Origin: Lanius collurio
Lineage: Eukaryota > Chordata > Aves > Passeriformes > Laniidae
NCBI GenBank assembly: GCA_020086605.1
Contig: JACBWW010000003.1
Coordinates: forward strand, 6,956,899 to 7,020,898
Direction of reading: 5' to 3'
Length of the DNA: 64,000 bases
Shown: positions 38,248 through 50,973 of the stretch, in pieces
How the letters are laid out: each line of letters starts with the position of its first letter
How positions within the stretch are numbered: the stretch's first letter is position 1
Position numbers and translations under genes: made by a program
The notes under the pieces: model-generated
Databases searched by the model: none
Seen by the model: the letters and a program-made list of their open reading frames with translations, nothing else
Told to the model about the DNA's origin: nothing

Positions 38248-39400
38248 GACCTGCTAGTGTATGAATGGAACTGGACTTCCCCAACCTATGTTTTAGCTTG
38301 TGTTAAGTATGTGCAGCTTTTATGACCTATAACTATTCTTCCTTGCTTTTGGATTGTTCCCTCTCACATCCTTGTCTTCTGTAGCAATACTTCACTGCCT
38401 TTTGCCTTGACTGAGGCATTACTGCTGCAGAAGCAACTTCATTATTCTAAGAAGAATGTTCTGTTTTGTCATACAAGTTAAAGATTAATCAAGGAATAAA
38501 AAACATTTATATTGTAACTCATCATGGCACAAATTCTTCTCTAAAGTTGTAATATTACTACTGCCCCATTTCAATAGCAAGCTTTGTTTAACCCTGCTGT
38601 ATGTTTCCTTTTGCTCAAAAGCACCCTAACTGTAGTCCTGCATATAATTTTGCACCCTGTCAATGCAAAAAAACCCCAGAAAAACTCAATAAAACAAATT
38701 ATAACTATGTCATTAGTGTAAGCTTTTTGTTCCATTGCTTTATTCCAGATTCAAAACAGGAGATTAATGTTTTGGTGAGCAATACTACCAGTCACATAAT
38801 CCTCTAAAGCCTCGATCCCTTGCTGCTGCTCCTGCTCCTATGGTATACCAAGCCTTCTGTCCTCTGGCTCAAACCTCAAAACTCTTTACAGAACAGGCAT
38901 CCAAAGAGCGTGCTTGCCTAAATCCACAAGATGTTATGTTCTCAAAAAGGAGGGAAGAGGTAACAGAATTCTAGACCCTCCAGAGAGCAGCAGCAGCACC
39001 CTCTGAGAGCTGAAGCACTTTGAGCAGGAGGTGCTTTGTAGAATTCTCACATAAGCCCTATTCCTGGAGAGGATTTGGCTGCCTTAACCTTGAAGTAACT
39101 TGCATACACTTTCAACTTTTGGCTATGCATTCATGGCATTTTTTTTTTCAATAAATGCCTCTGTGTCTTAAGGAAAGTATTTATGCATATAATGCTTTCC
39201 TCTGGAGGAAATAACTCTAGGTTAGATAAACAGTTAATGGGATGTTGTGGTTACAAGTACAGTACCAGTCATGTCAGAAGATATGATGTAACTGTTTAGT
39301 TATGCTTTCCAGACACTAAAGTACAGTATACTAGCATCTAAAAACAACTTGAAAACATCAGTCTACAACATTGCTCTACACCTATCACTTGTTGAATGGA

Positions 39401-39420
39401 GGGGGAGGGGAGGGGGAGGG
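39401..39420 (+). repeat. G-quadruplex-type tract
   Basis: Four G runs (5, 4, 5 and 3) are separated by single A bases. Single-base loops make this a strong canonical G4 pattern, in otherwise AT-rich DNA. Confidence 0.85.
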
Positions 39421-40840
39421 TGAAAAAACCCACTGTGTTTTCCCCAAATATCTTGGAACCATTTAAAGCAAGTTTATAAGAGTCATTTCTCTTCTGTGCA
39501 GATTTAAAATCCTCCAATGCTGTAGCTTTTCACACCATCTCACATACTTATGACCAATTTTCTAAGCTCTCCACCACAATCAGTCACACAGCACATGGAC
39601 AGGATGCTAAGCACCTTGATTTTGTGCTCTGCAAAACCACAAGGCTTTATACTTTTACCAAGTGCTTTACAAACTGATTAGCTACTTATGGACCAAATCC
39701 TAGAAGACACTGAGTTGCAGGCTTTATTTTACATGCAGAACATACACAAACACATACACACCATTCCCAGCTCAGTGTATTATTAGTCCAGTCTGTCATG
39801 TGTGCACACATTTGGGACGCAAACATGAAAAAGTGTGCTTTTCCACAGTCTTCTCTGGAAACACAGCACTTTTCACAGCAGCTCATCACCAGAGCCAAGG
39901 ATGGGAAGTAAGCGCTGCTGCTCCAGCAAAAACTACTACCAACCAACCTGTGAAGTCTGGATGGCAATGAAGAGCCTCAGAGGAAGAGCAGATACCCCTT
40001 GTGTTAGGAGTGGGCACCCACACTCATTTTGTTCCAACAAGTCATGTTTTCTACATTCATCTTTACCTCTCTCCCTGCAGGGCTGAACAAGCCAGCCCTG
40101 TGTTAGAACACAGCTAACCTCCCATTCTTTCAAAGAGCTCTGACAATCAAAGCCCCCTGTAAATAATTTATGCTGTAGATAGTTATTGCCCATAAGCAAT
40201 CAGCTCTTCCTATTGCTTTGGAGTCCACAGCATTTCTACTGATGTATTCTAAGCAGAATTGTAATTGTTATTACAATCCAGCCTCTCAGCTGAATAAATA
40301 CAAGTTGATTATGTTAATAATGAGAAAGTGCTGTATTCCTTGGGAAGCCTTTCCCTAAGGAATTCGTGCAAGGTTAAAGGTGAGATTTGGCTGAGACTGG
40401 AGTGCTGCAGAGCACACGGCTAGGAGGTGGCAGAGGACCTGCAGGAAGGTGGCTGCAGCCCAGCCCAGGCACTTGGAGTAGTCAGGGAGCAGCAACCCAA
40501 ACCCCAGCAGCAGAGACAGACTGAGCCACCTTCTGAATATGGACATCTCCTCATTAACATGCAGCTAGTAGAGCTCCCAGAGGAAATGCTGGCTGTTGAC
40601 ACCTTAGAGAGAAGCTTGCCACTCATCAGATCCATGGAAACAGGAGAGTCCTCAGTCAGCCCATCTCAGACCCTGGCTGCTACTACACACACTTTCTTCC
40701 CTCCAGTAACTAACAGGACTCCTGTCTTCCTGCAGCAACAGACAGCACTATGAAGCAGTTATGGTACAGGTTTCTGTGCCTGCAATATTTGCCAGTAAAC
40801 ATTATCCCGACAGCTGAAAACAGAGGGAAAATATCTTACC

Positions 40841-40859
40841 AAAAAAAAAAAAAAAAAAA
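40841..40859 (+). repeat. Poly-A run (19 A)
   Basis: Nineteen consecutive A in AT-rich unique DNA. No associated retroelement is seen. Confidence 0.9.
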
Positions 40860-41126
40860 GGGTAAAAACCTGACCATTTTATGGGATCAGATAAAGAGCT
40901 CCAGATACCAGGGACTATGACATCAGTTCAAAATATGGAATTGCCTCAGACATTCTTCTTTGTAACTGCACACAAGTCACCAATGTCTGTGCCACAAGTC
41001 TCCCCTCTGGCACTTCCTCATCTCACAATGGTTTATGCAGTCCCAAGGCAAAACTAATGTTTTCTAGTCCCATCTTCTACTGTCAGCCAGGCCCGGATGC
41101 CTGAATTCTCCCCTGCCAGCAAATTC

Positions 41127-41260
41127 CTGAGCAAGTCATTCAACCTTTGTGTCTTTGTTTACCTCCCAACAATACACTGCACTGACTGATTTGATAAGAA
41201 AGTAGCAGCAGCCATATCACTCATTGTGTGGGTGGGATTCCTCTGCAAAATGGGGCAGGG
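41127..41260 (+). repeat. Possible ancient MIR/L2-like fossil
   Basis: 'gagcaagtcattcaacctttgtgtctttgtttacctccc' echoes the widely shared MIR/L2 tail wording (GCAAGTCACTTAACCT...GTGCCTCAGTTTCCCC). About 90 bases on, 'tctgcaaaatgggg' echoes the ATCTGTAAAATGGGG that follows it in those families. The match is degenerate and the two halves are further apart than usual. Such fossils are rare in birds but do exist. Confidence 0.35.
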
Positions 41261-42167
41261 AAATCACTTGTCATGAAAAGGTAAAAAGGGGTAGGTCACA
41301 CTGCTTTGTATAATGCCATTTTATCACAACTAAGAGATGAAACTACAAAATTCATAAAGACATTAATTTCACTTTACAAATTTATTGTCCAATGACTGAA
41401 GCATCTCAGAACCAGAGCAATGCTATCACTTTCAGTCCTGCTGGCTTAATGTTATATAAAAATTGTCCTATTACTGACAAAATGAAGTACAAATGAACTG
41501 CTCAGCATGAGCCACATTTTAAAGGTGCAGCCAGAAATCATTATAAACCAAATACAAGTTTATTTTCATTTGCTGAGTTTTACATGCATTCCAACAAACA
41601 TTTAACAGTGAGGCATCTGCAAAGATACAAAGTGAAAAGCTGTATAAATACACATTTTTTTTCCTTAAAAATCCCCAGTATGTACTCTTGAACAGGAGCT
41701 GCAAATAAGTAAGTACTTATTTTTCACTACAAAGCTAATTAAGAATGAAGAAATCCTTCCTTGAAATAGGCTTTTTCTAAGAGACTGCCAACCTCCATGT
41801 TCCAAAGTGATGGAAAAGAGGGAGTTAACTGCCAAACAGAGTATATTCACTCGGCTTAACATGCTAGCGAGTGAAAGGTAGAAAATCACGACCCAAGCCA
41901 GCAATATGAAGGCAAAGCATAAACAGAGACTTGCTTTCAGGTCAGTTACCTGACAGTGAGTACATTATTACTATTCACCTATTGACACGTTTTGCCCCCT
42001 CGTTGGGGAAAAATTCCTCATTTTAACAAATGTGTTTTGATTTCTCATTGTTATGAAACTATTACTTCTTTCTTTGTTTTGAAGTTACAATCACAGAATT
42101 CACATTCCTCTTGGAAAATGACACCAGCTAAGAAAGCAACAGGTCACTTTTAAACAATAGCACATTT

Positions 42168-42185
42168 AAAAAAAAAAAAAAAAAA
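42168..42185 (+). repeat. Poly-A run (18 A)
   Basis: Eighteen consecutive A; no recognisable retrocopy upstream. Confidence 0.9.
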
Positions 42186-43599
42186 GTAGGAAAGTTCATG
42201 CTCCTTAGTGATCTGAACGTCCTGTTCTTGCTGCCTGGTGTTAATCACCGGCACACGTCACTTCCTTGTTGTCCACCCACTGCCAAAATGTGGGCACTGT
42301 TTCTGCACCCCGCTGCCAGGAGAGGTGGGACAAACCAGGAGCAGATAGGATTTGGGGGATTATTTCATCCTACTCTTACATGTAATCATGCAGTACCCAA
42401 TACCAGCTGGTCTCTGGGATCCAGAGTCACAGTATTAATACAGCCCACACGGACTTTTGAACAAATATCTCCATCCAGCCGAGCCAACATAGTGCAAAAA
42501 CACCACACACACACCCCACAACCACAAGGCAGTAACTCTACAAAATGCAATCTTGCAAGAGAAATGTCACACAAAACACCCCCATTTCGTGGGATGGCTG
42601 TCATGTGCAAGCCTCTGGTACTCAGCATCAGCGCTGGCCTTCAAATCCAGTGAAAACCAATGCAATTCCTCAATAGGATACCTTGGCCTTATGATCATGA
42701 GGATACAAAATTGCTTTTGTACAATGACAATTCTTCTGCAAACCTGTGGTAAACAAAGCCTTAAAATCTTTATTACTTCACTGCAGTAAACTGAGAAAAA
42801 TGCTATTAAAAGCAAGAGATACAGAACTCAAGGTCTTCCAGGAAGGTGTCTGGTTACACCGACACTCATATAAATTAGAAAAGGCAAAGCCTTAGGAAAC
42901 AGTTGCAACTGCATCATATTCCTTTCAGAGAGCATCATCCCACCTTTATCCAGACAAATGTACATTTCAGTGGTAAAAAAATATTTAAACAAGCACTGTG
43001 CTGCTTCTCTCTCTGTGCAGAAAAAACAGCTGTGGGCATAGACCACACAATGTGTTCTCCTGGAAAACTTTGTTTGGCCTGTTCCTATACATGGCACACC
43101 TGATTGCCTTCCTAGTGTCCTCCTGTCCCTCTCAAGAACCAAATGAGAGGATATCCGAGTGTCAACACACAAACCTTTTGGGTAACTGCAATCATCCTTC
43201 CTATTTTCAACCATGCCTAAAAGGAAATAACCCACTGCTATCTCCCAGACCTTCACAGAGAACCTCCTCCATCTTCTAAAAGCATTTTGTTGCTGTTCCC
43301 TACTACGTTTTCCCCATCTTATGCAGTTTTCTACTCTAGAAGTGTGCACTGTATCAAGACCAACCTATTACTAACTGTGGAAAGAAAAATGCCTAGAAAC
43401 ATCATGCTTCAACAAACTGCAAACCCTTCAGTTCCTGAGAGCCTTTATCAGATGTAAACAACAGCTACCACACCTAACATTTCAGCTGCATGTTTCCCCA
43501 CAGTGTCCACTGAGGCAACTCAGTATGATGCTTTCCTGGGCAAAGGCTGGGAAAGGATAGGAAGCCTGCAGCACAGTCCATGAGTCACACAGTCCAGCT

Positions 43600-43880
43600 G
43601 CGAATTTTAGATTTCGGCACCCAAAACATTTTGTCACGATACTTCTTGATGGGTCATCATTAAGTCAGCTTCCTTGCCTACACAAAGCAGGGAGCATCAC
43701 CAGTTTTCTACAGCCAAGGAGAATCTGCTTCTGCTGATTTCATCAGCCATGAAATAATAACTAATCTTTCATGTGATACAGTTTGAGGCTGAAGATGCAT
43801 GACATGCTTAGCTGTAAGGATAAAAATACATAATTAAATGTAATCACGAGTCCCAAGGAAAAAAGAAAAGTGCCTCTTTG
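43600..43880. promoter_or_regulatory. Possible conserved non-coding element
   Basis: Unique sequence with CpGs retained ('gatttcggc', 'gtcacgat', 'atcacgag'), homeodomain-like TAATTAAA/CATTAA words and GCTGATTTCATCAGC, a short inverted repeat. The texture resembles vertebrate CNEs, but this cannot be tested without alignment. Confidence 0.2.
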
Positions 43881-45076
43881 GATGCTTTAGCAGCTTCATC
43901 TTATTTCCTAGAAAATACCACACTATGAATACTAAACAAGGACGTATCTAGCTATTAATTTTTTTAATTATATATTCACTGAGCCAGTCAATGCAATTTG
44001 CATTTTTTTATCACCAAGAAATACAAAAATAAAAAGAAAAAAGGAAGGGGAAAAAAACCCAATATTTATTATACTGGGAAGAAATGTCATGTGCTCTACA
44101 ATATTTGGAAGCTGCTACTTCAATTCTTGATACAGTAAACCTGAAAAGGGGACATTGGCCTAGTCCTGTTCTCTTCAGTTCTGAAATCCCCATACTTCTG
44201 CAACTGCTGGTTAGTGGACATCCTTCCCCCACCCCTGCAGTGGCATTCCTGCCTGATGTGGTCATCCAGCAATATACTGACAAGTCACCATTGTCAATCG
44301 ACAGTGCAGCCAGTGCCACAATCAAGCACATATATCCCCTCACAACATTTTCTATATAGGGAACATATACCGTAGCACAAATTTAGAATGATACCTTGTG
44401 GAAGCAACATGGAATGATATGCAAAAGACAATTTCTAGGAGGACTTGATGAGCAGGTTAACACACATCCACTGAGCAGTTTCAGAGATGGAGAACTGCAC
44501 TTACCAATACAGCACATATAAATCACACTGAGAGGTTTTTATTCTAACATTTATGAATGGAGTCTTCATTGTCCATGCAGACATTATATTGCCGAGTCTG
44601 CATTTGTGCCAAAACTGAAGCAATAAAACTAATGAACTGTCAAGGCAAAACTTTGCAAGGGAAGTTTAAATTCCCTGCACTCGGCACTGTAAGATTTTTT
44701 TTTTTCCTTCTCACTTAGTGTACATTGAAATTCAGAACTTTTGTAGTGCTCCCTTTTTTTATTCCCTTCCAACTAACCTTGCCCTTCCAAATCATGTTCC
44801 TTAGGAGCATGGCAGCAGACAATATTCATATTGCTTAGGTGCAGACAAGTAACTAATCATTTGAATTCAGAGCTAAATAACAATCAACAGAAAGATACAG
44901 CAGTCCCCACAAAGAGATTCAAAGGAAGAGCTTAATCTGGATTCTCTCAATCACTGCCTGGAGAAGCCCTTGTATCTATACACTGGTAACAGAAGGAGCC
45001 TCGCTAACCAAAACTGAGTGGCTTCACTTACCCATCCTGCTCTAGCCTTCCATCACAAACACATTCATTTTCTTAC

Positions 45077-45131
45077 CTGGTTTTTAATTATCCCAGTCAT
45101 ATGAACATTTTCAGAAATATGGACAAGTTTT
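45077..45131 (-). other. Candidate 55-bp exon, minus strand
   Basis: The acceptor TGTTTCTTTGACTTCTGAG...TTTCAG has a long pyrimidine-rich lead. The donor is CCAG before GTAAGA. The frame is open: one base then 18 codons (KLVHISENVHMTGIIKNQ), ending in phase 0. This is one of the better signal pairs in the window, but I do not recognise the peptide. Confidence 0.3.
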
Positions 45132-46457
45132 CTGAAATATCTCAGAAGTCAAAGAAACAATAAACAAATAACTGGCAATAAGAAGTGTTGGTTTGCAAGA
45201 TTTGATTCTGCTGTGTTGGCAACAAAATCACCACTAAAAACAACCTGTCATGCTATTTCCATACAAAGCTCCACAGTAAAAATAATTCAGAAAATTCTGT
45301 TTCCCTACAGAATCTTTCATTTTGTTGATCCTCACAAGGAACGCAAATTAATGGAATTACTTCTCTAATTTTCCAGCAGTTACCAGTTATCAAGCATATT
45401 TTCACAGGTGTTCTTTGAAGGTATGCTTATAAATGCACCCATGAAACAAGCTGGATTTTCAAAAGGTCTAGACAGGTTAGCTGCAGGATGCCCTTTAACA
45501 GAAACCCTTACACGCAAAAAAAAAATTTAAGCAGCAAGAAGCATGTGGAATTGCTATCAAAATTCTATCCACACATGTTGCCACACCTAGTTAATATTGC
45601 TGCTTAATAAGTAGCCCTTTGTTTTCTACAGGAAACACTTTAACAGAAAAAATGATCCTCTCTGTTTGCTCCACTAGGGTACACAGTAAATTTAACGTGT
45701 TTATCTCTCAAAAATAGTATGCCAATAAATTAGAAAAAGCAGGGCTTAGCCAACTCAGAGAGGTGAAGTGACAAACAAGAAAACACTTTAAGATCTTCCT
45801 GTAGGGTGAATATTGATAAACTAATGGAACATTAAACCATTTGTCCATCATTCATTCACTCATTCCTAAATACATCTTTTTGAGGGGACAGATGCACTCT
45901 CTTCCTGACAGTTTTTCTCCTTTTAGATAATCCACATTTAAAACAAAATGGGAGAGATGTACTGTGTTTCTAACTCAGGTTTAACAACAGCACCTTTGTA
46001 TACAGCTTTAAAAGATGAAATTTTCCACCTCGGAAAACAGCATGTGGCCAGTAATGTTAGTGGAACTACACAGCACCAGACACTAGGGCAGACGTGATGC
46101 CTGCCCCCACGTCATACATGCTCTCTTATTTGGTTGGTTTGGGTTTTTTTCAAACTTATTATTGTGGGACAGCCTCCATCCTTGCACTCATTTCCACTCC
46201 CATGCCAATAAATCCCAACTTGATCAGGCCACATCAGGCCTAGCTGTAACGGAGCTGCTGGACACTCAGTGTTTCTGGTGGACTTTTTAGCAGCCCCCCA
46301 TTGTTATCCCAGTTTGCTGTGATGAGCAACACTTCTGTGTCCCCCACGCCTGCCAGGATGGCCTCTTGCCCCATATTAATCTGCAGTCCTGATGTGCAAG
46401 AGCACAATGCAGGCTTAGCTTAGCTCCCTACAGTTCTACTTTTGTGCTGAAACTCAC

Positions 46458-46533
46458 CCGGCAGCTCTTCCCCCGGGGATCTGGCAGCATCCTGGTGCTC
46501 TGCAGCTCCAGCATGTCCCTTTGGAGAGTATCA
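46458..46533 (-). other. Candidate 76-bp exon, minus strand
   Basis: The acceptor has the best pyrimidine tract in the window (CTCCTGTCTTCTGCCCCTGC then TCTGCAG). The donor is GCCGG before GTGAGT. The segment is GC- and CpG-richer than its flanks. The preferred frame is one base plus 25 codons, starting DTLQRDMLELQS (helical) and ending in a Pro/Arg/Gly-rich stretch, phase 0 at the end. A second frame (two bases, 24 codons, two bases) is also open and would fit the phase of the 45131 segment. No family recognised. Confidence 0.32.
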
Positions 46534-47184
46534 CTGCAGAGCAGGGGCAGAAGACAGGAGCCACGCAGCAGAAGTCAAAGACAGGAGGAGCAAGTTTCCT
46601 GTTTTCATTTCTACCTTCCACATCATCCACAGAATCAAAGTGGTTAAAATAAAAGCCACTGTCTCTTGTCCTGCCATAACCACAAAGAGGCAGGTACACC
46701 TGCAGTCACACTGAGGGGACATGCCTCAGGAACCATTCCTGTGGAGTTAATTATGGTTACAATTGGAGGATGAAAAAAGTTTGCCATTATTTCAGTTTGG
46801 AACTGTCTACCTTTTCTACTAAACTGCATCAAGCACAACTTGCAGCTTGAATCTCTTCAAAATGATGCAAAGCAGACAAGAAATACTGAGAAAGACAACA
46901 AATACTTTTTTCTCAGTTAAAATGTCATCTAAAGATCAAATCACCCTGGGAGGCGTCAAGAGAAGGAATGTACAGGCTATTACAAATCTACTCTTGGAAA
47001 GTCATTCTTCAAAACAAGGGAAGGCAAAAAAGCAACAGGTTCTCCACTGGACTGCAGTCCTGTTAGGGCAGAGAACACAAAAAAAAGTAGCCAAGAATCC
47101 TCCAAGCAAATCGCTGCATGCTTTTTTTCTGCAAGGGGTTAGAGGGATCAGGGGTTTCTGAAGGATTTAGGGGTTTTTCAATAC

Positions 47185-47271
47185 CTGGTGATTCCAACCT
47201 AATCCTCTTGAAAGTGAGATGAGGTACTGGGATATCTTGTTGAGATGTCATATTTGAGACAAATAAAATTG
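47185..47271 (-). other. Candidate 87-bp exon, minus strand
   Basis: Acceptor GATGTTATTTTCTTTCTCAG is strong; donor CACCAG before GTATTG is weak. The frame reads two bases, 28 codons (...MTSQQDIPVPHLTFKRI...) and one base. The same ORF runs through the donor for another 40 codons, so the 3' edge is not forced. Unrecognised. Confidence 0.2.
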
Positions 47272-50088
47272 CTGAGAAAGAAAATAACATCTGCCACTTG
47301 GGTGTAAAGGAAAAGCAAACAGAAAGTCTTAGCAGCCTATTAACACAATGTTAATTTTTTTTCTGTGACTGGGACATACATACAAGGAAACTTTTGCAAA
47401 GCTGCGTATTCGTACTTCCATAGGAACAGACACCTATTGAAGAGACGATCAACAGCTACATAAATGGCCTCTACATGCAGCACCCTGGTAGATCACCTTC
47501 AGCCACAGAAAAAAGCATCTTTGCTGAGATGCCTCTTGCAGTCTGCAAGCAGAACCCTGGACCAACATGCTCTCTCCATTTCCTCCCCACCACCTCGATC
47601 AGCCTAAATAACCTTGGCAACTTGCACATTCATAACAGCCTGGCTCACTTGGCTTAGCAGAGACAATCAGTCACCCAGACATGCTGATCATCTGAAACAA
47701 CCACAGCTGCCCTGTTCACCAGAAGACTGTGACCCTGTGGTTGTTAGTGTCATGCCTACCAGTCACCTTAGGCAACAGCAAAGCTCAAGAAACACTTTTT
47801 GGTGTTGATGACATCAACCAGAAAAGTTCATACAAGAAAAAAATGCTTTGGATTCCAGACATTTTAAGTTTTTCTGAGAGTAGCTTTGGCCATTTTCATA
47901 GCTACTCATTAAATTTGTCTCTTTTTTATATCACAAGCCAAACATATCATCACAAGCAGTTCACATTTCCTTATTATCTCCACTCAAGCAGCACCTACAA
48001 ACCATTTCAGAAATGAGAGCCCACTGTCCTGCTTGAATACAGACATTGCCCCACCTCAAGAAAACTTTCAACATCTAAGACCAGACATCACAGTGCAGCA
48101 AACAACAGTAGGAAAGAAGGGAGTGAAGACGGAAATATATCCTTATGTTTACAGAGAACAACTGCATCAAGAGATTAGAAAAATAATTAAGAGTTCTTCA
48201 GGGAAGGGAGAAAGACTAGGAGCTCCATGAAATACGGCATTCAGTGGCTATATCATATTTACCATGGATTATTACCCTTCCCAGGATATTGTGTTCAAGC
48301 AAACATTCTGTGAATACAAAATGGGATCCCATGGCTAATATAATAAAGTAGACTCACAGCTGGACTTTCAAAAACTGCCAAGATAATATTAAATCAGAGC
48401 AATGCAAGTCACCAGCTCAGAGGCTGCATTTTGAGAGGCCTGTTACCAGCACTGTGACAAGAAATCCCTGTGTGAGGAGAGGAAGACAATCTTATGTTAT
48501 TTCCTGAACTGTCTTCACTGCTCCTGTGAGACATTCCCCTCTTGCTATCTAGTTCAGTAGGGTTTTGGTGATGGATTAGACAACACTTTATTCTGTACAT
48601 CTTTGATTTCAGAGCATTTGTCTCAGGTCTTTTAAATTACTTGGTTTAATTTAAAGTAATTTTGATTGTTGGCTCCCTGGAATAACTGTTCTCAGAAACA
48701 AAGGGAAAATTTCCTGGTATAATGGTTAGAGCAATGGCAGTGGAAGACAGCTGATGAGAGGCATTTATCTCAAAGGGAAAAGCACACCTCCTTCCTCCAG
48801 TACTTGGTGGGACTCCAGCCATGCCTGGACCACAGAAGAGGCATCCACACCATCCACAGGAAGGGGACTGCTAAAGCACTCATTCCATTTCCCAAATTTA
48901 CTGTGGCAGGACAGTATCAAAGGTCTCCATTCAGGATGGTCACAGAGAGCCTTGCAACTCAAGAGACCTGTAACTTAAGTAACCTGCTTTTGACCCAATC
49001 CACAGTCATTCAGGGCTGCTCTACAACATCTCTGAACATTTCTCCCAACAGCTTCTTTTCCTGAGAGAGGAACGGCAGCGCTGGACACTTCAAAGATCAC
49101 AAGAAGGTAGAAAAGTGTCTAGCCAATGCCACAAAACATCTGCTAAATGCACTGCCACAGCCCACAGCAGGCAACCCCATAAACCATTATAGGCTTCAGA
49201 AGACAACCAGAAGCTACAATTACAGCATGCCACAGCAGCACAGACGGAGAGATCAACAGCATGACCAAGTACCATACACTTGTGGAAACCCATCACAGCA
49301 AGAACACCCTGCATGCCAGCAGGATGCACCATTCAGGAAAAAGGATGGCTATTACCTGAGGCAGCCCCAAGCCACTCTTCCATTCCACAAACATGAAAGT
49401 AAAGTGAAAAATAATTTTGTGTAATGTGAGCTATCTAAAAGACTTAGGCATTTAGCCTAAGCTGAAGCACAGGTGACCCCTCTGGTGGTTCTCTAGTCAC
49501 AGAGGGGGGTTCACCCCACCTGTTCCAGAGCTGTTCTTCAATTACCTAACTAGCTAAAATAACAAACCCTTTGCTTTTAGCCAGCTACATGTGCAGCAGA
49601 TTCTGTCTTGCCCAGGAGACTAGGGATGAACTGAGCTGTGGTCTCTTATTTAAGATGGAGATGTAAGGTTAAAACACCATCTGAAGAACCTGGGTCCAGA
49701 GCTCGCTGCTCAGTTGGTATCACATCTCAGCAGCTTGGCAGCACACATGACAAGCTGACCATCACACAACAGCAGGTGGGTTACCCAGGACTTGTTACAG
49801 TTTAAGAGCAGGCAGACAGGCAAACACCAGCTGTAACAAATATGTCAGATATTTGAACTCCAGCAATTCAGGCAACTGTTTGTGTAACCCTGGCTAACAT
49901 TTTTAACCTCTTCAGCTATGCCTGCTTCGATATACCAGATACTTCTGAAAGGTAAAAGATTTTTAAAGCATCACATCCAGGAGACAGCTGTTCAAGACCC
50001 CTCTACAAAAGGAAGAAGAAAAACACGGGTCCATCTTTAAAACCACACTTATAATTGAAATTTTAGCCAATACCAAGCTGTCACTGCT

Positions 50089-50120
50089 ACTGCTGATGTG
50101 ATTGACTGCTGATGCAATTA
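50089..50120 (+). repeat. 16-bp imperfect direct repeat
   Basis: ACTGCTGATGTGATTG is followed at once by ACTGCTGATGCAATTA, matching at 13 of 16 positions. A minor tandem duplication. Confidence 0.7.
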
Positions 50121-50955
50121 CTCAGGCAACAGCCCTCCTTCCCTTTCCATCCCAAATAAAATTTACATTAGACCAAACTACTCCTGCTTAAAACTCATGT
50201 AAGCAATGCAGATATCCGAGTCTAGCACAAAGATAAACCTCAGCACAGCTACTCTTATGGCTAACCACTGATGCCTATGAATTGAAACAACTCCACAGCT
50301 GTGGATGAGCTCTAGATTAATGTATCTGTATCCTTTCAAACACGCTTTGGAAGTACACACTTCCCAAGTTGCTAGTGTCACCATTTTAACCACAATAATC
50401 CTAACCACTATCACTGCACATGTTCTGCAGCATTTTGCCATACTGCAATTACTCTTTGGAGAGGGAGAAGAGAAAAAGAAAAATAAACCCAAATGAGTTC
50501 CTGGCCCCTTCAGGTTAATTCTCCCTTTGCTAGGGCCTGATCCTCACGAACACAGCAGGACTGCCCCAGCATGGACTCGCATTTCTATTCTCTTTAGCAG
50601 GCAAGGCAGAGACACAGATCCTGTTGAAGCAGGGGTGTACAGAGTGATGCTGGGCAATTGTTTTCCTTGGCTCTGCATCCTCTGATCTCCTAGTTTAAAA
50701 ACCTTCCATTCCCTATAACCTCATTTTTAATTGCAAATTGCACAACAGTTTATTTGTGCATTCTTCATATACACAGAAAAGCCTCTGCCAAAACAAGTAC
50801 TCCTAAAAAAAGCAGCTGGGTTAACTAAGGCAGACTGCAAGATCTTTGAGAAATGAGGCTCATTAAGTACTTAACACTAGTGCAATGTAAGCCCTTCATT
50901 CAAACCTCAGAGCACAGATTTCCATTACTGACTGAAATAAAAGATCCAAGAGACA

Positions 50956-50973
50956 GGGAAGGGGAGGGGAGGG
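50956..50973 (+). repeat. G-quadruplex-type tract
   Basis: The pattern GGGAAGGGGAGGGGAGGG has four G runs with loops of one or two A. It fits the canonical G4 rule. Confidence 0.82.

Larger units (their letters stand above)
38248..45076. other. Mostly unique non-coding DNA
   Basis: Beyond the G4 tract, two A runs, the MIR/L2-like fossil and the CNE-like block, nothing is recognised. The longest open frame in the window (42828-43349 minus, 173 codons) lies here and has no family motif. It is overlapped by comparable frames on the other strand. Confidence 0.6.

Noticed and set aside
42198..42653. 151-codon plus-strand frame
   Set aside because: Overlapped by an antisense frame and reads without any recognisable protein texture.
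42828..43349. Longest open frame in the window (173 codons, minus strand)
   Set aside because: No domain, signal or family motif; comparable open frames overlap on the other strand. A frame of this size is not surprising in 64 kb of non-coding DNA.
48715..48770. tRNA-like 5' half ('tggtataatggttagagc')
   Set aside because: It resembles an A box, but there is no B box (GGTTCGA type) and no acceptor-stem pairing.
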